64,000 nt of DNA from Sinotaia quadrata (GCA_028829895.1 CM054178.1:69451835-69515834); one strand, 5' to 3'; shown: positions 51,701 through 61,896, counted from the first letter of the stretch. The notes: generated from the sequence alone by a model not told the origin. Made by a program: numbers and translations.

Positions 51701-53926
51701 AATTGCATATGAATATGCATTTCATCAAAATTGACATCCACATACAAGTAATAAGGATATTTTTTAATATATTAAATATATTAATCATAGTTGGCTATCT
51801 AAAAAGTAATGATAATAAATTCTTTATTCTGTTTTAGCCCTTCACTAATTTCTGTCAAATGTTCTAACATTAACTCTTAATACATCCGTTCTTTGAGGCC
51901 CCTTGACACAAATGAAAATAGTCTCAAGTTACATAATGCCTGCTTTCTAACGATCGTTAGTATCCTGGATAGGGCTCTTTACATAACAAACATCCAGCCT
52001 TGAAGTAAAGCTAAAACAAGACTAATTGCAATCACCATTTGTCTTGGCAGAATAAAAGTATTGCCTAAATTAATATCTGCACAGTAATAATCATAAAATA
52101 TAATTACATATATTTAAGAGCAAATTTGCTCTATCACATTATGTATTTTTACATTAATGTTTTGCATATTAGTCAAGTATGAAGTAAGCCTTGAAAAATT
52201 TTTGGCACCCACCACACTCTTTTGAAAACAAACAAGGTTGGGAACCACTGTCTTATAGGATATGCAGATTGTTTTCATTTTGTATTAGCTTAACTTAGCA
52301 TTTTGTGTGGTAGTTTTTTAAAATTTTTATTACGTAGTCTTTTTGCATTTGTAAATTGTACTTGGTGTGTTCACTTGATAGACTGTTAAAGTACACAACT
52401 AATTGTCAGTGTTGTTGGTGCACATTTCACATCTCAAAACAATGTAACTAGGTCACAAAGCTGAAACGCAAGGACAACTTGAAGCTGCAAGAGCAAGAGC
52501 TGTCAAATTGTGGGTAAGTCCATTTATTGTTTTAATATTAGTATTTAATATTAGCATGGCCTACATTTTCTTGTCAAGTCCATCCTTTCTGCTTCTTTCC
52601 TGAAATGAAGCCCCCACCCCACCCCCCCAAAAAAAAATGTCTACCTTAATAGCTTTTATTTAATTAAATTATACTATTAGTGTAGATACTGTTAATTTCG
52701 GCATTATTTCAATATAAATAAAAACAGAAAGGAATGGTGTTAGAAGTGGTTGAGAGCAGAAATCACTCAGTCAGTCAAATGCTAAACTTTTTGGCACATT
52801 TGAATAAACTTGAATATTTATTATAAATAATGATCTGGTGGAGAGTGTTTTGTTTTAATTTATTGCCTACCTATTGAAGTTCCTATCTCAACATCTACAT
52901 ACCAGGTGTTTGTGTAATGTTTGTTAAATTTTTAAAATTTTATTTGGAAAGCACTCTTGTATCACTACGAAAACAATAGCTGCTATGGTGACCTAGTACC
53001 CAGGAATTAATTCTTTGAGATTCCCTGCATACATGGGGTCAAATTATTAAGGAACTCTTAAAAGTCCATGTACTTTCAAGGATCACAGCTATGAATCATG
53101 TATTTCCTAAAAGAAATAGTTTATATTTGGTTTACATCCACCATTTTTCTCACCAGCACATATACCTATCATTGATTTTGTATATCCATTCTGTTGTTTG
53201 CAAAAGCCAGTGCACAATATGTTGAAGGTTTTCTGTTGTTCCCTGTATTGAGGAATATTGCTCTTGTTGCAACAAAGAGGTGTGTATGTGATAGACAGTG
53301 TACTTGCTGTCAGATTGCAAGAAAGTGATTTGTACTGTGTTGAAGGGAGCTCAAGGAAGTGAAATACATGGTCTTAACCTACAATAACAGTCCAGAATGA
53401 AAATTACACCAAAGGAGCAATGTGATGATGATAAGTTATTGACAGTGTATGTTAAATAGTTTATTAGAAAAAAATTGCTGACTTGTCCACTTGAAAATAT
53501 TCTGATCCATTTTAACCCATATTTACATTATATTTTGTGGACGGAAATTCCTCACTTAAATTATATTCAAATGATGATTTTCTGGTTCAATTGCATTACA
53601 TATAATGAAGACTTCCGGTCTGTATTAAACATATATAATATACACTCTACATATTAATGATAATAAAATCGTGGCACTATTTTGTAATGTGTTCTCACAA
53701 GTTTTCCTTCATTTTTCCATAACAAGCAAGACTTTCTGTTTTTGGCACTGTTATGTTGTAAACTGGATAATTTGCCCCTTGACGATGCATTATTAACTGT
53801 AACTGCTTCTTTAGATTTCACTGTGTTTTTAAGATCATATTGTTAAATGATTAAAAATATATATATATATCATACACACATACATCTTGCGTCTTTTTTA
53901 TTTTTTTCTTTTCCAGTTCGACTTGA
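36767..53926 (+). CDS. Long GTSF1-like protein (two CHHC zinc fingers), 13 coding exons
   Basis: Coding exons: 36767-36877, 38590-38716, 38999-39085, 40895-40985, 43770-43820, 44260-44399, 45903-46221, 47293-47693, 48352-48450, 49939-50000, 50347-50448, 52452-52513, 53917-53926. All borders are GT/AG and phases close: 1662 nt, 553 residues. Residues 15-35 and 47-67 are two C-x5-H-x9-H-x3-C fingers (CPYNKVH..., CPFNARH...), the RNA-binding CHHC finger of GTSF1, fly Asterix and U11-48K. GTSF1 proteins bind PIWI proteins and are needed for piRNA-guided silencing. Known GTSF1 proteins are about 160-170 residues; this one has a 480-residue extension. It holds NWED at about 106, a conserved-looking [14 protein letters not shown] block, an [11 protein letters not shown] patch, isolated Trp at about 274, 400, 423 and 445, and a basic helix at about 497-549. 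The last exon adds only GST before the stop, so the extreme C-terminus is the least certain part. The ATG has [17 protein letters not shown], an ordinary GTSF1 start. Confidence 0.88.
39270..39430. repeat. Degenerate 27-30-bp tandem repeat
   Basis: Intron 3 of the GTSF1-like gene. About five units around GTGCCATTGTTATGTGAATA followed by TTATAAT, with substitutions. Confidence 0.65.
39725..39965. repeat. Degenerate tandem repeat, 30-55-bp unit
   Basis: Repeated GTTTATTGTTTGTGTATTTG followed by TTAATGTACACTGATCTGTCT, shortening towards the right end. Intronic. Confidence 0.65.
41440..42850. other. Intron 4 of the GTSF1-like gene, less AT-rich insert
   Basis: About 41,460-42,000 is richer in GC than the flanking intron and contains sequence such as GACTCAGCTCAGTGTTACAA and CTCTGGGTTCCAGACCTAAC. 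This suggests an old inserted element, but no terminal repeats or coding remnants were identified. A TA run lies at 41,640-41,655. Confidence 0.3.
42851..43222. repeat. 49-bp minisatellite, about 8 units
   Basis: Intron 4 of the GTSF1-like gene. Unit ACTATTAATGATAAGAAATG then TAAAAGGTGATAAAGATCAG and AATCATAAC. Units differ by single bases and an occasional missing base. Confidence 0.92.
45535..45600. repeat. Short tandem repeat TTTTGAGATAACCTTGAAT (3 units)
   Basis: Three roughly 20-23-bp units in intron 6 of the GTSF1-like gene. Confidence 0.8.
49936..49941 (+). promoter_or_regulatory. Tandem (NAGNAG) splice acceptor of GTSF1-like exon 10
   Basis: TTTTTCTCAG|TAG|ATGACGG offers two AGs three bases apart. 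Using the first adds one residue (Val) and keeps the frame (VDDGSS versus DDGSS); both are compatible with the exon phases. The model given uses the second AG. Confidence 0.55.
52233..52250. mobile_element. hAT-type terminal inverted repeat, orphan end
   Basis: CAAGGTTGGGAACCACTG is the reverse complement of CAGTGGTTCCCAACCTTG, a widespread hAT terminus. The matching left end was not found in the 1.7 kb upstream, although 50,950-52,230 has a different texture from the surrounding intron and may be the body of the element. Confidence 0.45.
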
Positions 53927-56340
53927 AAAGAGCTGAATTGCCACTAAATTCCAACTGTTTGAATATGACATTGGTACAGGAATTTAGCATGCTGTTAAAT
54001 ATTATTTACACAGAAGAACATTTGAAGAAAAACTTCCTGGCTGAAGGTTTTAATTTCTTTGACAGGTTGATGTTTTTGTTGAAATTTGTTGGTGGTTCAT
54101 TTTGTGCAAAGGAGCCTGACAGTAAAATGTGATCTATAACATAAAATTATTATGACATTGAAACTTGCAGTTGCAGCCCTCATAGTGACAATAATTACAT
54201 AATGAAAGCATTTAAAGCGTAAAGTAGGTCTGTCTTTTGCTAGACCAACTGCTGCTTAGCATAGTTTCCCATAAAAGTACATACAATGATAATTTATTTC
54301 TTTTTCAAAATCCTTATTTTAACTCTGGGCCTTAAGTAACTACCATACAGTCTGGAAAGTGTTAACTGTAGACAAGCTGTCTTTTTATCAGACAGATTTG
54401 ATTTTATCATCTGTTACGTTTCCAGTATTTATTTATAGACCCTGCCCTAGAATAATTAAGGACTTTAATTATTATTAATTCCTTCTCGCATATCCTATGC
54501 AGACTGGTTGCTCAATTTACCATTTGACTAGTTAAAAGTGTGTCTTGTAGTACAGACGACAAATTTACAAACTGATAAACTGCGAACTTTAGCTAGATTG
54601 AAAACCGTTAAATTCCTCTAAATTAATATGCATTCGTTATCTTCATTCTGCTCATCCGCCCCCATTCAATCTAAGAAATCTATAGGTCTATTATGCATAA
54701 AAATTAACTACTAAGAGGTTTTAACAAAGAAAATAAGATTTAATAAAGGTTTAACAAGTTAACAATAATCAAATACGAGCGCGAATAGTCTATTTCTCGA
54801 TTCTTTGCGCGTACATGCTTTATCGTATAACCAACGAATGCCCAATTGATTGTCTTATGATATTTGAATGTACACTGAGGAATACTCAGCTTCAATTGTC
54901 TGTATCCGCCTGGTCTCTTTACTCAGTCAGCCAGTCTATTTCACAGTCTCACTATAGCGACGACGCACGTGGCGCACAGGAAAGGTGTCCCTTTATGTAG
55001 CTAGTGAACTTGAATTTTCAGTGGCGTGGACTCTCGATGTAGAACTCACACTTAGAGCTCAACCAGTTAGTACCAGACGGAACAAAGGCAAAGGCAAAGC
55101 AGAGCCAAAGCAAAGCAAGCCAAAACCAAGGCAAAGGCAAAAGCCAAGAGCCGACCTTTATGAGAAGTCGAAGGTATGGTTCTCATCTGCTCGTCGGCTG
55201 CCGCATGACCCGAGTTAGCCAGTGGAATGTAGCTAATGTGTTCTCGCAGTAAAGGAACGGAAGCGCGCACCCATATTTATAGAAAAGCATAAAGCATATC
55301 ACGTGACTGATCGCGAAGTATGTAGTTGGTTCGAGAACCTGGACAATGGACCTAAAGTTACATAACATCTTGACCTGTTCTAGAAGCGTCTCGAAAGAGG
55401 AAAGCTTTGAACAAAGGGGACAAGGGTTTCAAATCTTAATATTTGAAGTAAACAGGCAAGTAGGTCACCAAGTCGGACATTTTTATCAGACTGTGACATC
55501 ATCTTCTCTTATCCTTCTGCATCCTGTTAGTCTGTCTTTTGCCATCTTTTAAAGAAAATAATATAAGCCTCTGCACATAACTTTTTTTTACACAACATAC
55601 ATAATTTTCTTATGTCAAAATTTATGTCAGATCCTTGAGACTTTTGCTATACATTGTATTCTATGCACACAAAAAAAACAATTCCAAGTAGAGTCTATTA
55701 AGGAACGGCTGGCCTTGTGAAAACTTGAAGATTTGATTGTCGCTGACTGCCAAGATGGAGTGGCATGCACTTCCAAGACAAAGATGGATGTACTGCCAAG
55801 ATGAAGTTGCATGCATTGCCAAGACGAAGTTGCATGCACTACCAAGATGATAGAAAAGACAACAGCAAGTTTTGACTGGTAGAACAGAAATGGGGTGAAA
55901 GAGACACATGAAGCACTCACTAGAGCTTTATGGATTAGATATACATTGGAATCTGTGGTGAAAGTGAGAGGAAAGGAAATAAATGCTCTTTGTTTTATTT
56001 TATGAATATCCACTATTTGACAAAATGTCATGCTAAATAAAATAAATGCTAATTTTACAATACTGCATAGGCTGATTGGAAAGTGCCCAGCCATACTACA
56101 TGTAATAATTGTTGGTGTCCTGTCCTGAACAATATAAAAATGAGAAATCCCACATAAATGCCTGTAGTGTTTTCTTAAAATCTGTAAAATTAATGGTGCA
56201 AAGACTAAATCAAATCTATTAGATCAAATTAAACTTTTTTAAAATAAAAAAAAGGGATAGACCAACAACAGTTGCAACAAAAGAAAGAACAGAAGCAAAA
56301 AAAAAGAACCCCATAAACCCCTAACTAAAGCACAAGAACA
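53927..56340. other. 3' region of the GTSF1-like gene and intergenic sequence
   Basis: No canonical AATAAA lies within the first 300 bases after the stop, so the transcript end is unplaced. From about 54,780 to 55,420 the sequence is less AT-rich and CpG-bearing, with a CAAAGG/CAAAGC low-complexity run (55,080-55,145) giving a Lys/Pro/Gln-rich frame. At 55,745-55,850 a degenerate 25-bp repeat (CCAAGATGAAGTTGCATGCA) lies inside a 155-residue minus-strand open frame that shows no protein character. Confidence 0.4.
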
Positions 56341-56345
56341 CGCCT

Positions 56346-56462
56346 TCACCTACCCTCCCTGAATACAAGAAAAGGGATGAAGGCTCCACGGGAATCATTA
56401 AAAAAACTGAGAACATCAAGAAAATGAAAGGTTTTCACACAATTCTTGTGGAGCAAAGAAGT
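56346..56462 (-). mobile_element. Relative of the 23,794 hAT-like element (fragment)
   Basis: On the minus strand it reads CTCCACAAGAATTGTGTGAA, ACCTTTCATTTTCTTGATGT and TCTCAG, then TGGAGCCTTCATCCC and TGTATTCAGGGAGG. This matches CTCCGCAGGAATTGCGTGAA ... TTCTGGATGTTCTCAG ... GAAGAGGGTGGAGG at 24,170-24,275. It is one copy, without the 67-bp amplification. Confidence 0.65.
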
Positions 56463-56477
56463 TATCGAAACAACAAC

Positions 56478-56507
56478 ATAAGAGAGCTTTCCAGTAGTCC
56501 CAAGACT
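56478..56507. repeat. 30-bp direct repeat, left copy
   Basis: ATAAGAGAGCTTTCCAGTAG followed by TCCCAAGACT; an identical copy is at 56,683-56,712. The pair brackets the 152-bp MITE. Confidence 0.9.
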
Positions 56508-56658
56508 GGGGGTCACCAACACGGTGCCTGCAGGCCTTTCTAAAAATAGCACAACTCAGCTGCAAACTAAGTAAATTTGTTATATTTCAGAAGATGGTAG
56601 CCCTATGACTCAGTACCCATGAAGTAGCTCTCAGTATAAAAAAGGTTGATGACCCCTG
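56507..56658. mobile_element. 152-bp hAT-like MITE
   Basis: Left end TGGGGGTCACCAACACGGTG; right end, reverse-complemented, CAGGGGTCATCAACCTTTTT. The 8-bp flanks CCCAAGAC (56,499-56,506) and CCTAAGAC (56,659-56,666) match at seven of eight positions, consistent with a hAT target duplication. Non-coding. Confidence 0.75.
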
Positions 56659-56682
56659 CCTAAGACTATATAACATCACACC

Positions 56683-56712
56683 ATAAGAGAGCTTTCCAGT
56701 AGTCCCAAGACT
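56683..56712. repeat. 30-bp direct repeat, right copy
   Basis: Exact copy of 56,478-56,507, placed 17 bases after the right MITE flank. Confidence 0.9.
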
Positions 56713-56749
56713 ATGAGCCACGGACCCTAATTAATAAAGCTAATGCAGG

Positions 56750-57245
56750 CAGGGTGAGGCATGACTTATAAAAATAGCTAGCTTTGTGGTTTCAGTGAGA
56801 ATGCAGATATTAGATTTCAGACTAGTAAATATTGTATTTAGTGGGTTACATTATGCTGTGTGGTTAGCTCTTATTTTTGCACAATGAACACTATTGTTAA
56901 CCAGAATGAAGTCATTCATTATTCAATTTACTTTTTTAATAACATAAAGGTTCCCTGACTTCCTGCCCATAAAATATTACTAAAATTTACTGCAACCATA
57001 ATGTTGCTTCATAATCTGAACCCACCAGAATTATGTAACGAAACAAGGTCGTGGCATAGCAGCTGCATAGGAGAATCAATGTTCACCTCCTGAATAACCC
57101 TTATTCTGAATAACTTTCTTTTTGAGTTTAAATGACTGTAGTTCCCCTGAACATATGCTCTGAGATGAAGATTAATCAAACGCAAGGTCCAGAATAAAAA
57201 TAAAAATTGGAATACTAGCATTTCAGATTTCCATGACACTTACAT
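56750..57245. repeat. Copy A of the dispersed repeat family
   Basis: Contains CAGACTAGTAAATATTGTAT followed by TTAGTGGGTTACATTATGCT (compare TAAATATTG... TGGTGGGTTACTCCATATGG at 60,225) and AATAAAAATTGGAATACTAG followed by CATTTCAGATTTCCATGACAC (compare the 50-bp unit at 60,391). Both blocks are single-copy here. Confidence 0.55.
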
Positions 57246-57249
57246 ATTT

Positions 57250-58515
57250 TTTTTAAAAAATTTTTGCTATGCTGTAATATGCACCTTATCCAGTGATTTT
57301 GAACATTTTTTTCCTGAAAACTAACATTTACATGTACCAGTATCCACATGTTCAGAACAATCCACAATATCGAGATTATTACCATTAAGTATACAATCAG
57401 ATTCAACAGTTATATATTCAAGCATTTGCTATACCAGACAGAATAGATACTGATCTTTATTACATATTTGCATCTCTACCTATGTTTCAAATTTATGTGT
57501 GTGTATACTGCTTGATCTTACTGTCCTTCAATATTTGAAGTTTAGATAGGCATACGACCTTTTTTGTCCTAAGTACTAAATGCATGAATCTTTGAGTATA
57601 TTGATATTTCAGTTTCCATATACGTTTTTCAAAGAAAAAATGTTACATTATATATATATTTCTTGTGCTGGCAACTTTAGGAATGATTTAGTCTGGTATT
57701 TTTAAAAAAGAAATAATGTTATTGCAAGATGAAGAAGAAGAAATGTTACATTATGCTTGTGCAATGGCTTTTGTGTGCTACTCTTCACTTGTGAGTGCTG
57801 GCTTTATCTGCAAGATAATATACTAAAATACATGTAATGTTATACACTATGTGGTTTTGTTGTTATGTGTGTGCCTTTTAAGTAATTTTACACGTTTGAC
57901 CAGAGACAGTGCTCTAATGCAATACTTTTAAACCTACAGGTTACAGTCCACTTTTTAAAGTTTAGGTTTAGTATAAATGAATTGCTAATCCTGTTAAACT
58001 TAAAAATAATAATAATATTTTTTAAATGATACAGATATGCAAGTGCTCTAAGTTTTAAAATAGAGACCTATATTCATTTTAAAAGCTTTAATAATTCAAC
58101 CTGGACACTCAAAGTGTTGTATAGATGTACAATACAAAACAATCAAAGATATGTTTAACTCGCTCTCCATTCAGACAATAGTCATTACACATGAACAGTG
58201 ATAATTAACTTGTGAATAATAAAATTAACTTATGACTTGTGAAATGAACTTGTGAGCAATGAAATGCATAAGCCTCTTGATGCAAGACAGACTTTATCTG
58301 ATATGATTATGAATCTAGATTTTTAAAGTTTTAAGGCCCCAACAAGAAATTAATCCTACACAATCATGTACTATAAATATATGCTAAGAAGTATTACATT
58401 AACCCAAATGATGATAATACAACACAATTTTTTTATAAGCACAATGCCACTCTTTCACTTGGAAATTATAGCTAAATCTCCTATCTTTACATCTCCATCC
58501 ACCTTACTTGACTGA
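57250..58515. other. Intergenic AT-rich sequence, nothing recognised
   Basis: No supported gene or element. Short open frames have no family resemblance. Confidence 0.45.
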
Positions 58516-58518
58516 TCT

Positions 58519-58780
58519 TGGGGAGAATACAGCTTTAATCAAAGTTAACTCTTATGATCACGAGAAGAAGATGAGGCTGTTTTAAACTATAGTTGTGCTC
58601 ATGGGGAGAATACAGATTTAATCAGTTTACTCTTGTGATCATGAGAAGAAGATGTGGCTGTTTTAAACTATAGCTGTGCTCTTAGGGAGAAAACAGATTT
58701 AATCAAAGTTAACTCTTATGATCATGAGAAGAAGATGCGGCTATTTTAAACTATAGTTGTGCTCATGGAGAGAATATGGC
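58519..58780. repeat. About 80-bp tandem repeat, 3+ copies
   Basis: Unit GGGGAGAATACAG.TTTAATC, AAAGTTAACTCTTATGATCA, CGAGAAGAAGATG.GGCTGTT and TTAAACTATAGTTGTGCTCA. Shorter degenerate relatives (AGAATATGGTTTTGATCTAA) continue to about 59,035. Confidence 0.85.
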
Positions 58781-59599
58781 TTTGAGGTGACGCTGCTTAT
58801 TATAGGAATAGATTTGGTCCAACATAATAACTATAGTCGTGGGCAGAATACGGTTTTGATCTAACATATAACTGTGATTAAGGGTAGAAAATGTCTGTGA
58901 TCTAACATTCAATAAATTATGGGGTGAATATGGTTGTAAAGTAATCAAAAGGAGACTGTCTGTAATCTAAATATGTTACTTAATGGTCATGAAGAGAATA
59001 TATCTTTGACATTTAACTTGATGATGGAAAGAATAGATTTTTATTAATTACTCTATCGTTTTCTCTCTTTGGATCTCAGAGTACTAGTTTTATTTCTTTT
59101 GCTACTGCCCATGTAGATGTCCAGCAGAATTTGAGTCTTAATTTCTGAGTCAACTACTTAGCTGACAGTTCCCAGATCTCATGCATGCAAGCAATGCTGC
59201 AAGGGCTCGCTATATTTCTCTCTAAGAGCGGGTTGGGATATTCTAACACTTGGATGCTGGAACCCTGAAATATCTCTTTCCACAGTTCTGTTGTGTGCTG
59301 TAATTACAAGTACTACATTCCTTATACCATTTTCAATAAACGAATTCCAGTTTCTCCTGAAGAAATAACTTTGAGATTTAAAATATTTTTATGTCTGTTT
59401 GGCTGGGGTTAACTCAAAACTACAGGAGAGATTTTGATCAGACTTTTACTGTTATACTTAGTGCCCTAGAATCAAGATGGCCTATATAATCTCATGCTTT
59501 CTCATAAGTGAGCTCGCCAGTAGTCCTAAAACTACTAATAGCAAAACAAGTGTGTGTGGGGGCTCAAGAATAGCTCTAAAACTACAAAAATAGCAAAGC

Positions 59600-59761
59600 A
59601 CATAAGGGAGGCTCAAGAGTAGCCATAACACTACAAAAATATTAATGCTCATGAGGTCAGGCCTTGGCTTATACATAGACACATAAGGGAGGCTCAAGAG
59701 TAGCCATAACACTACAAAAATATTAATGCTCATGTGGTCAGGCCTTGGCTTATACATATAC
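59600..59761. repeat. 81-bp tandem duplication
   Basis: Two almost identical copies: ACATAAGGGAGGCTCAAGAG, TAGCCATAACACTACAAAAA, TATTAATGCTCATG.GGTCAG and GCCTTGGCTTATACAT. Confidence 0.92.
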
Positions 59762-59803
59762 ATGGTGCAAAGTGGTGGGCACTCTGACCTGGTACACTGC
59801 AGA

Positions 59804-60235
59804 CGGGTATTAGGTTTTCGGCTGTAGTAAATATTGTATTCTGGGTATTGGGTTTTAGTCTAGTAAATATTGTATTCTGGGTTTTAGGTTGTAGTAAATA
59901 TTGTATTATGGTTATAGGTTTTTAGTCTGTAGTAAATATTATATTCTGGGTATTGGGTTTTAGTCTGTAGTAAATATTGTATTCTGGGTTTTAGGTTGTA
60001 GTAAATATTGTATTATGGTTATAGGTTTTTAGTCTGTAGTAAATATTATATTCTGGGTATTGGGTTTTAGTCTGTAGTAAATATTGTATTCTGGGTATTG
60101 GGTTTTAGTCTGTAGTAAATATTGTATTCTGGGTATTGGGTTTTAGTCTGTAGTAAATATTGTATTCTGGGTATTGGGTTTTAGTCTGTAGTAAATATTG
60201 TATTCTGGGTATTAGGTTTTAGGCTGCAGAAAATA
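59804..60235. repeat. 38-bp minisatellite with higher-order structure, about 11 units
   Basis: Unit TCTGTAGTAAATATTGTATT then CTGGGTATTGGGTTTTAG. The left half alternates variants (GTTTTAGGTTG, GGTTATAGGTTTTTAG) as a duplicated block of about 117 bp; the right half is homogeneous. Confidence 0.92.
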
Positions 60236-60390
60236 TTGTCTTTTGGTGGGTTACTCCATATGGTTAGATTTTATTTTTTCAATATGAAAGAGATCAAACA
60301 TTCAGTCTCACCTGTATGTGAAAAGCATTTGTTTCTGACAGAAAAATTGTAGTGAACAGTGCATATCAAATTCAAAACCAAATTTCAACC

Positions 60391-60540
60391 TAGCACTAAA
60401 TAAAAATTGGCATACTAACACTGCAGATTTCCATGACACCTAGCTCTAAATAAAAATTGGCATACTAACACTGCAGATTTCCATGACACCTAGCTCTAAA
60501 TAAAAATTGGCATACTAACACTGCAGATTTCCATGGCACC
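60391..60540. repeat. 50-bp tandem repeat, 3 copies
   Basis: Unit TAGCTCTAAATAAAAATTGG, CATACTAACACTGCAGATTT and CCATGACACC. Copies are identical except at two positions. Confidence 0.95.
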
Positions 60541-60763
60541 TAGATGTAATTGCTTCCTTCACCACACGTTTAGCATCCTGTATTACGGTTTTTACCTGGT
60601 GACCAAAAAATGTACTATAAAATCATCTTACTTTTAGTTTAAGCAATATATTCAGAAAACCACCATTTATGCGGGTTTGACTAGTTTAATAATAGAAATA
60701 AAGTGAATTTAAAAATACATTTCTCAGAAGCAAAGGTTATAATCAGTGCCACGATCTCCCAGG

Positions 60764-60894
60764 ATTGTTTGGTTTTTTCATTTTGCCTGTATATTAAAAC
60801 TAAAACAATGGCATAAATGTTATAATTGTTTGGTTTTTTCATTTTGCCTGTATATTAAAACTAAAACAATGGCATAAATGTTATAATTGTTTGA
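60764..60894. repeat. 61-bp perfect tandem duplication
   Basis: ATTGTTTGGTTTTTTCATTT ... AACAATGGCATAAATGTTATA twice with no differences seen, followed by the first 8 bases of a third copy. The identity implies a recent event. Confidence 0.95.
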
Positions 60895-61007
60895 TAATCT
60901 GAAGCTGCCACACTATTTCTGAATTTCTCTTCGAGATTAAATTGTTGGTAAACTCACTTAATAAGACTCTCCACACAGCTTTACAAATAGGAGGTTATAG
61001 GTTAGGA

Positions 61008-61162
61008 CAGTGCTTCCCAAAGTGGGCGCCACAAGATATTCCAAATGTTATCATAACCGCACTAACAAAGACACGATTGTTAGGTGTTTTCTGACTGGGC
61101 GCCAATGACAAAATCCTGTTGCACTAAGGGTGCCGTGAACCGAGAAAGTTTGACTACCAGTG
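61008..61162. mobile_element. 155-bp hAT-like MITE
   Basis: Left end CAGTGCTTCCCAAAGTGGGC; right end, reverse-complemented, CACTGGTAGTCAAACTTTCT. Flanks GGTTAGGA (61,000-61,007) and GGTTAGAG (61,163-61,170) share the first six bases, consistent with an aged 8-bp target duplication. GGGCGCCA occurs twice inside. Non-coding. Confidence 0.7.
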
Positions 61163-61743
61163 GGTTAGAGTTTGGAAAGTGAAAACTACTAGCGTTGACT
61201 GGAAAGTCAGTCAAGCATATCAGAGTAGCTTGAGCCAAAACTGTCATGAATGGTGCTTGAATTAGCTGTACAATTACAAGTTGAAAGAAGCTAGGAATTG
61301 AGCCTTTTAACAAGTTTTGATGCCGAAAGATCACGTGACAACATTCAATGTCGAGAATCGAACACGATTTTCGAGTCACTTTTTGGAAAGAGCTTGATTG
61401 ACAGCAAGAGTCCACTTAGCTTCAACAAGCTATACCTTGCTTGTAACCATCATTTAGTGACGTGCCTTCTAAAACAAGACTTAATAACGTAACCAGTAGG
61501 GACTCCCCGTATCACTCATTGTTTATTTTACAAAAGATCGTTTACGTCACCAATCATTCGATGAACGAAAGGGAATAATCCTTCAGTCACTTACACGGTA
61601 TATTGAGAGTTTAAAAAAATATCAGAACACCACCACCAACAACAACAACAGCAAAGGATTAAACCAAACTTCAAAATTTGTTGGCACTCTTTATGACAAT
61701 TTCCTCGATCCCTTTTTTTCGGAATTTCTTAACAATTCAATCG

Positions 61744-61896
61744 AATCCGAATCTCTTGTTCACTCGTGCAAGCATTAGCGTAAACTTCGAGTACTGTTCC
61801 AGAATAGCTCAAGGTGCAATCCGAATCTCTTGTTCACTCGTGTAAGCATTAGCGTAAACTTCGAGTTCTGTTCCAGGACAGCTCGAGGTGCAATCC
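61744..61896. repeat. 74-bp tandem duplication
   Basis: Two copies of AATCCGAATCTCTTGTTCAC ... AGCATTAGCGTAAACTTCGA ... CAGCTCGAGGTGC with about six differences. CpG-bearing, unlike most of the window. Confidence 0.9.

Larger units (their letters stand above)
59420..60545. repeat. Copy B of the dispersed repeat family, with internal arrays
   Basis: Starts with blocks shared with 15,545-15,840 (GATCAGACTTTTACTGTTAT, ACTTAGTGCCCTAGAATCAA). It then carries three successive internal amplifications listed separately: an 81-bp duplication, a 38-bp array and a 50-bp triplication. An 81-residue-periodic minus-strand open frame at 59,482-59,763 is caused by the duplication and is not a gene. Confidence 0.65.

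Noticed and set aside
54985..55218. 77-residue Lys/Pro/Gln-rich frame
   Set aside because: Driven by a CAAAGG/CAAAGC low-complexity run; no start or splice support.
55627..56094. 155-residue minus-strand open frame
   Set aside because: It spans a degenerate tandem repeat, has a Ser/Phe/Cys composition typical of chance frames, and matches no known family.
59482..59763. 93-residue minus-strand hydrophobic frame with an internal repeat
   Set aside because: Created by the 81-bp tandem duplication (27 codons); no gene context.
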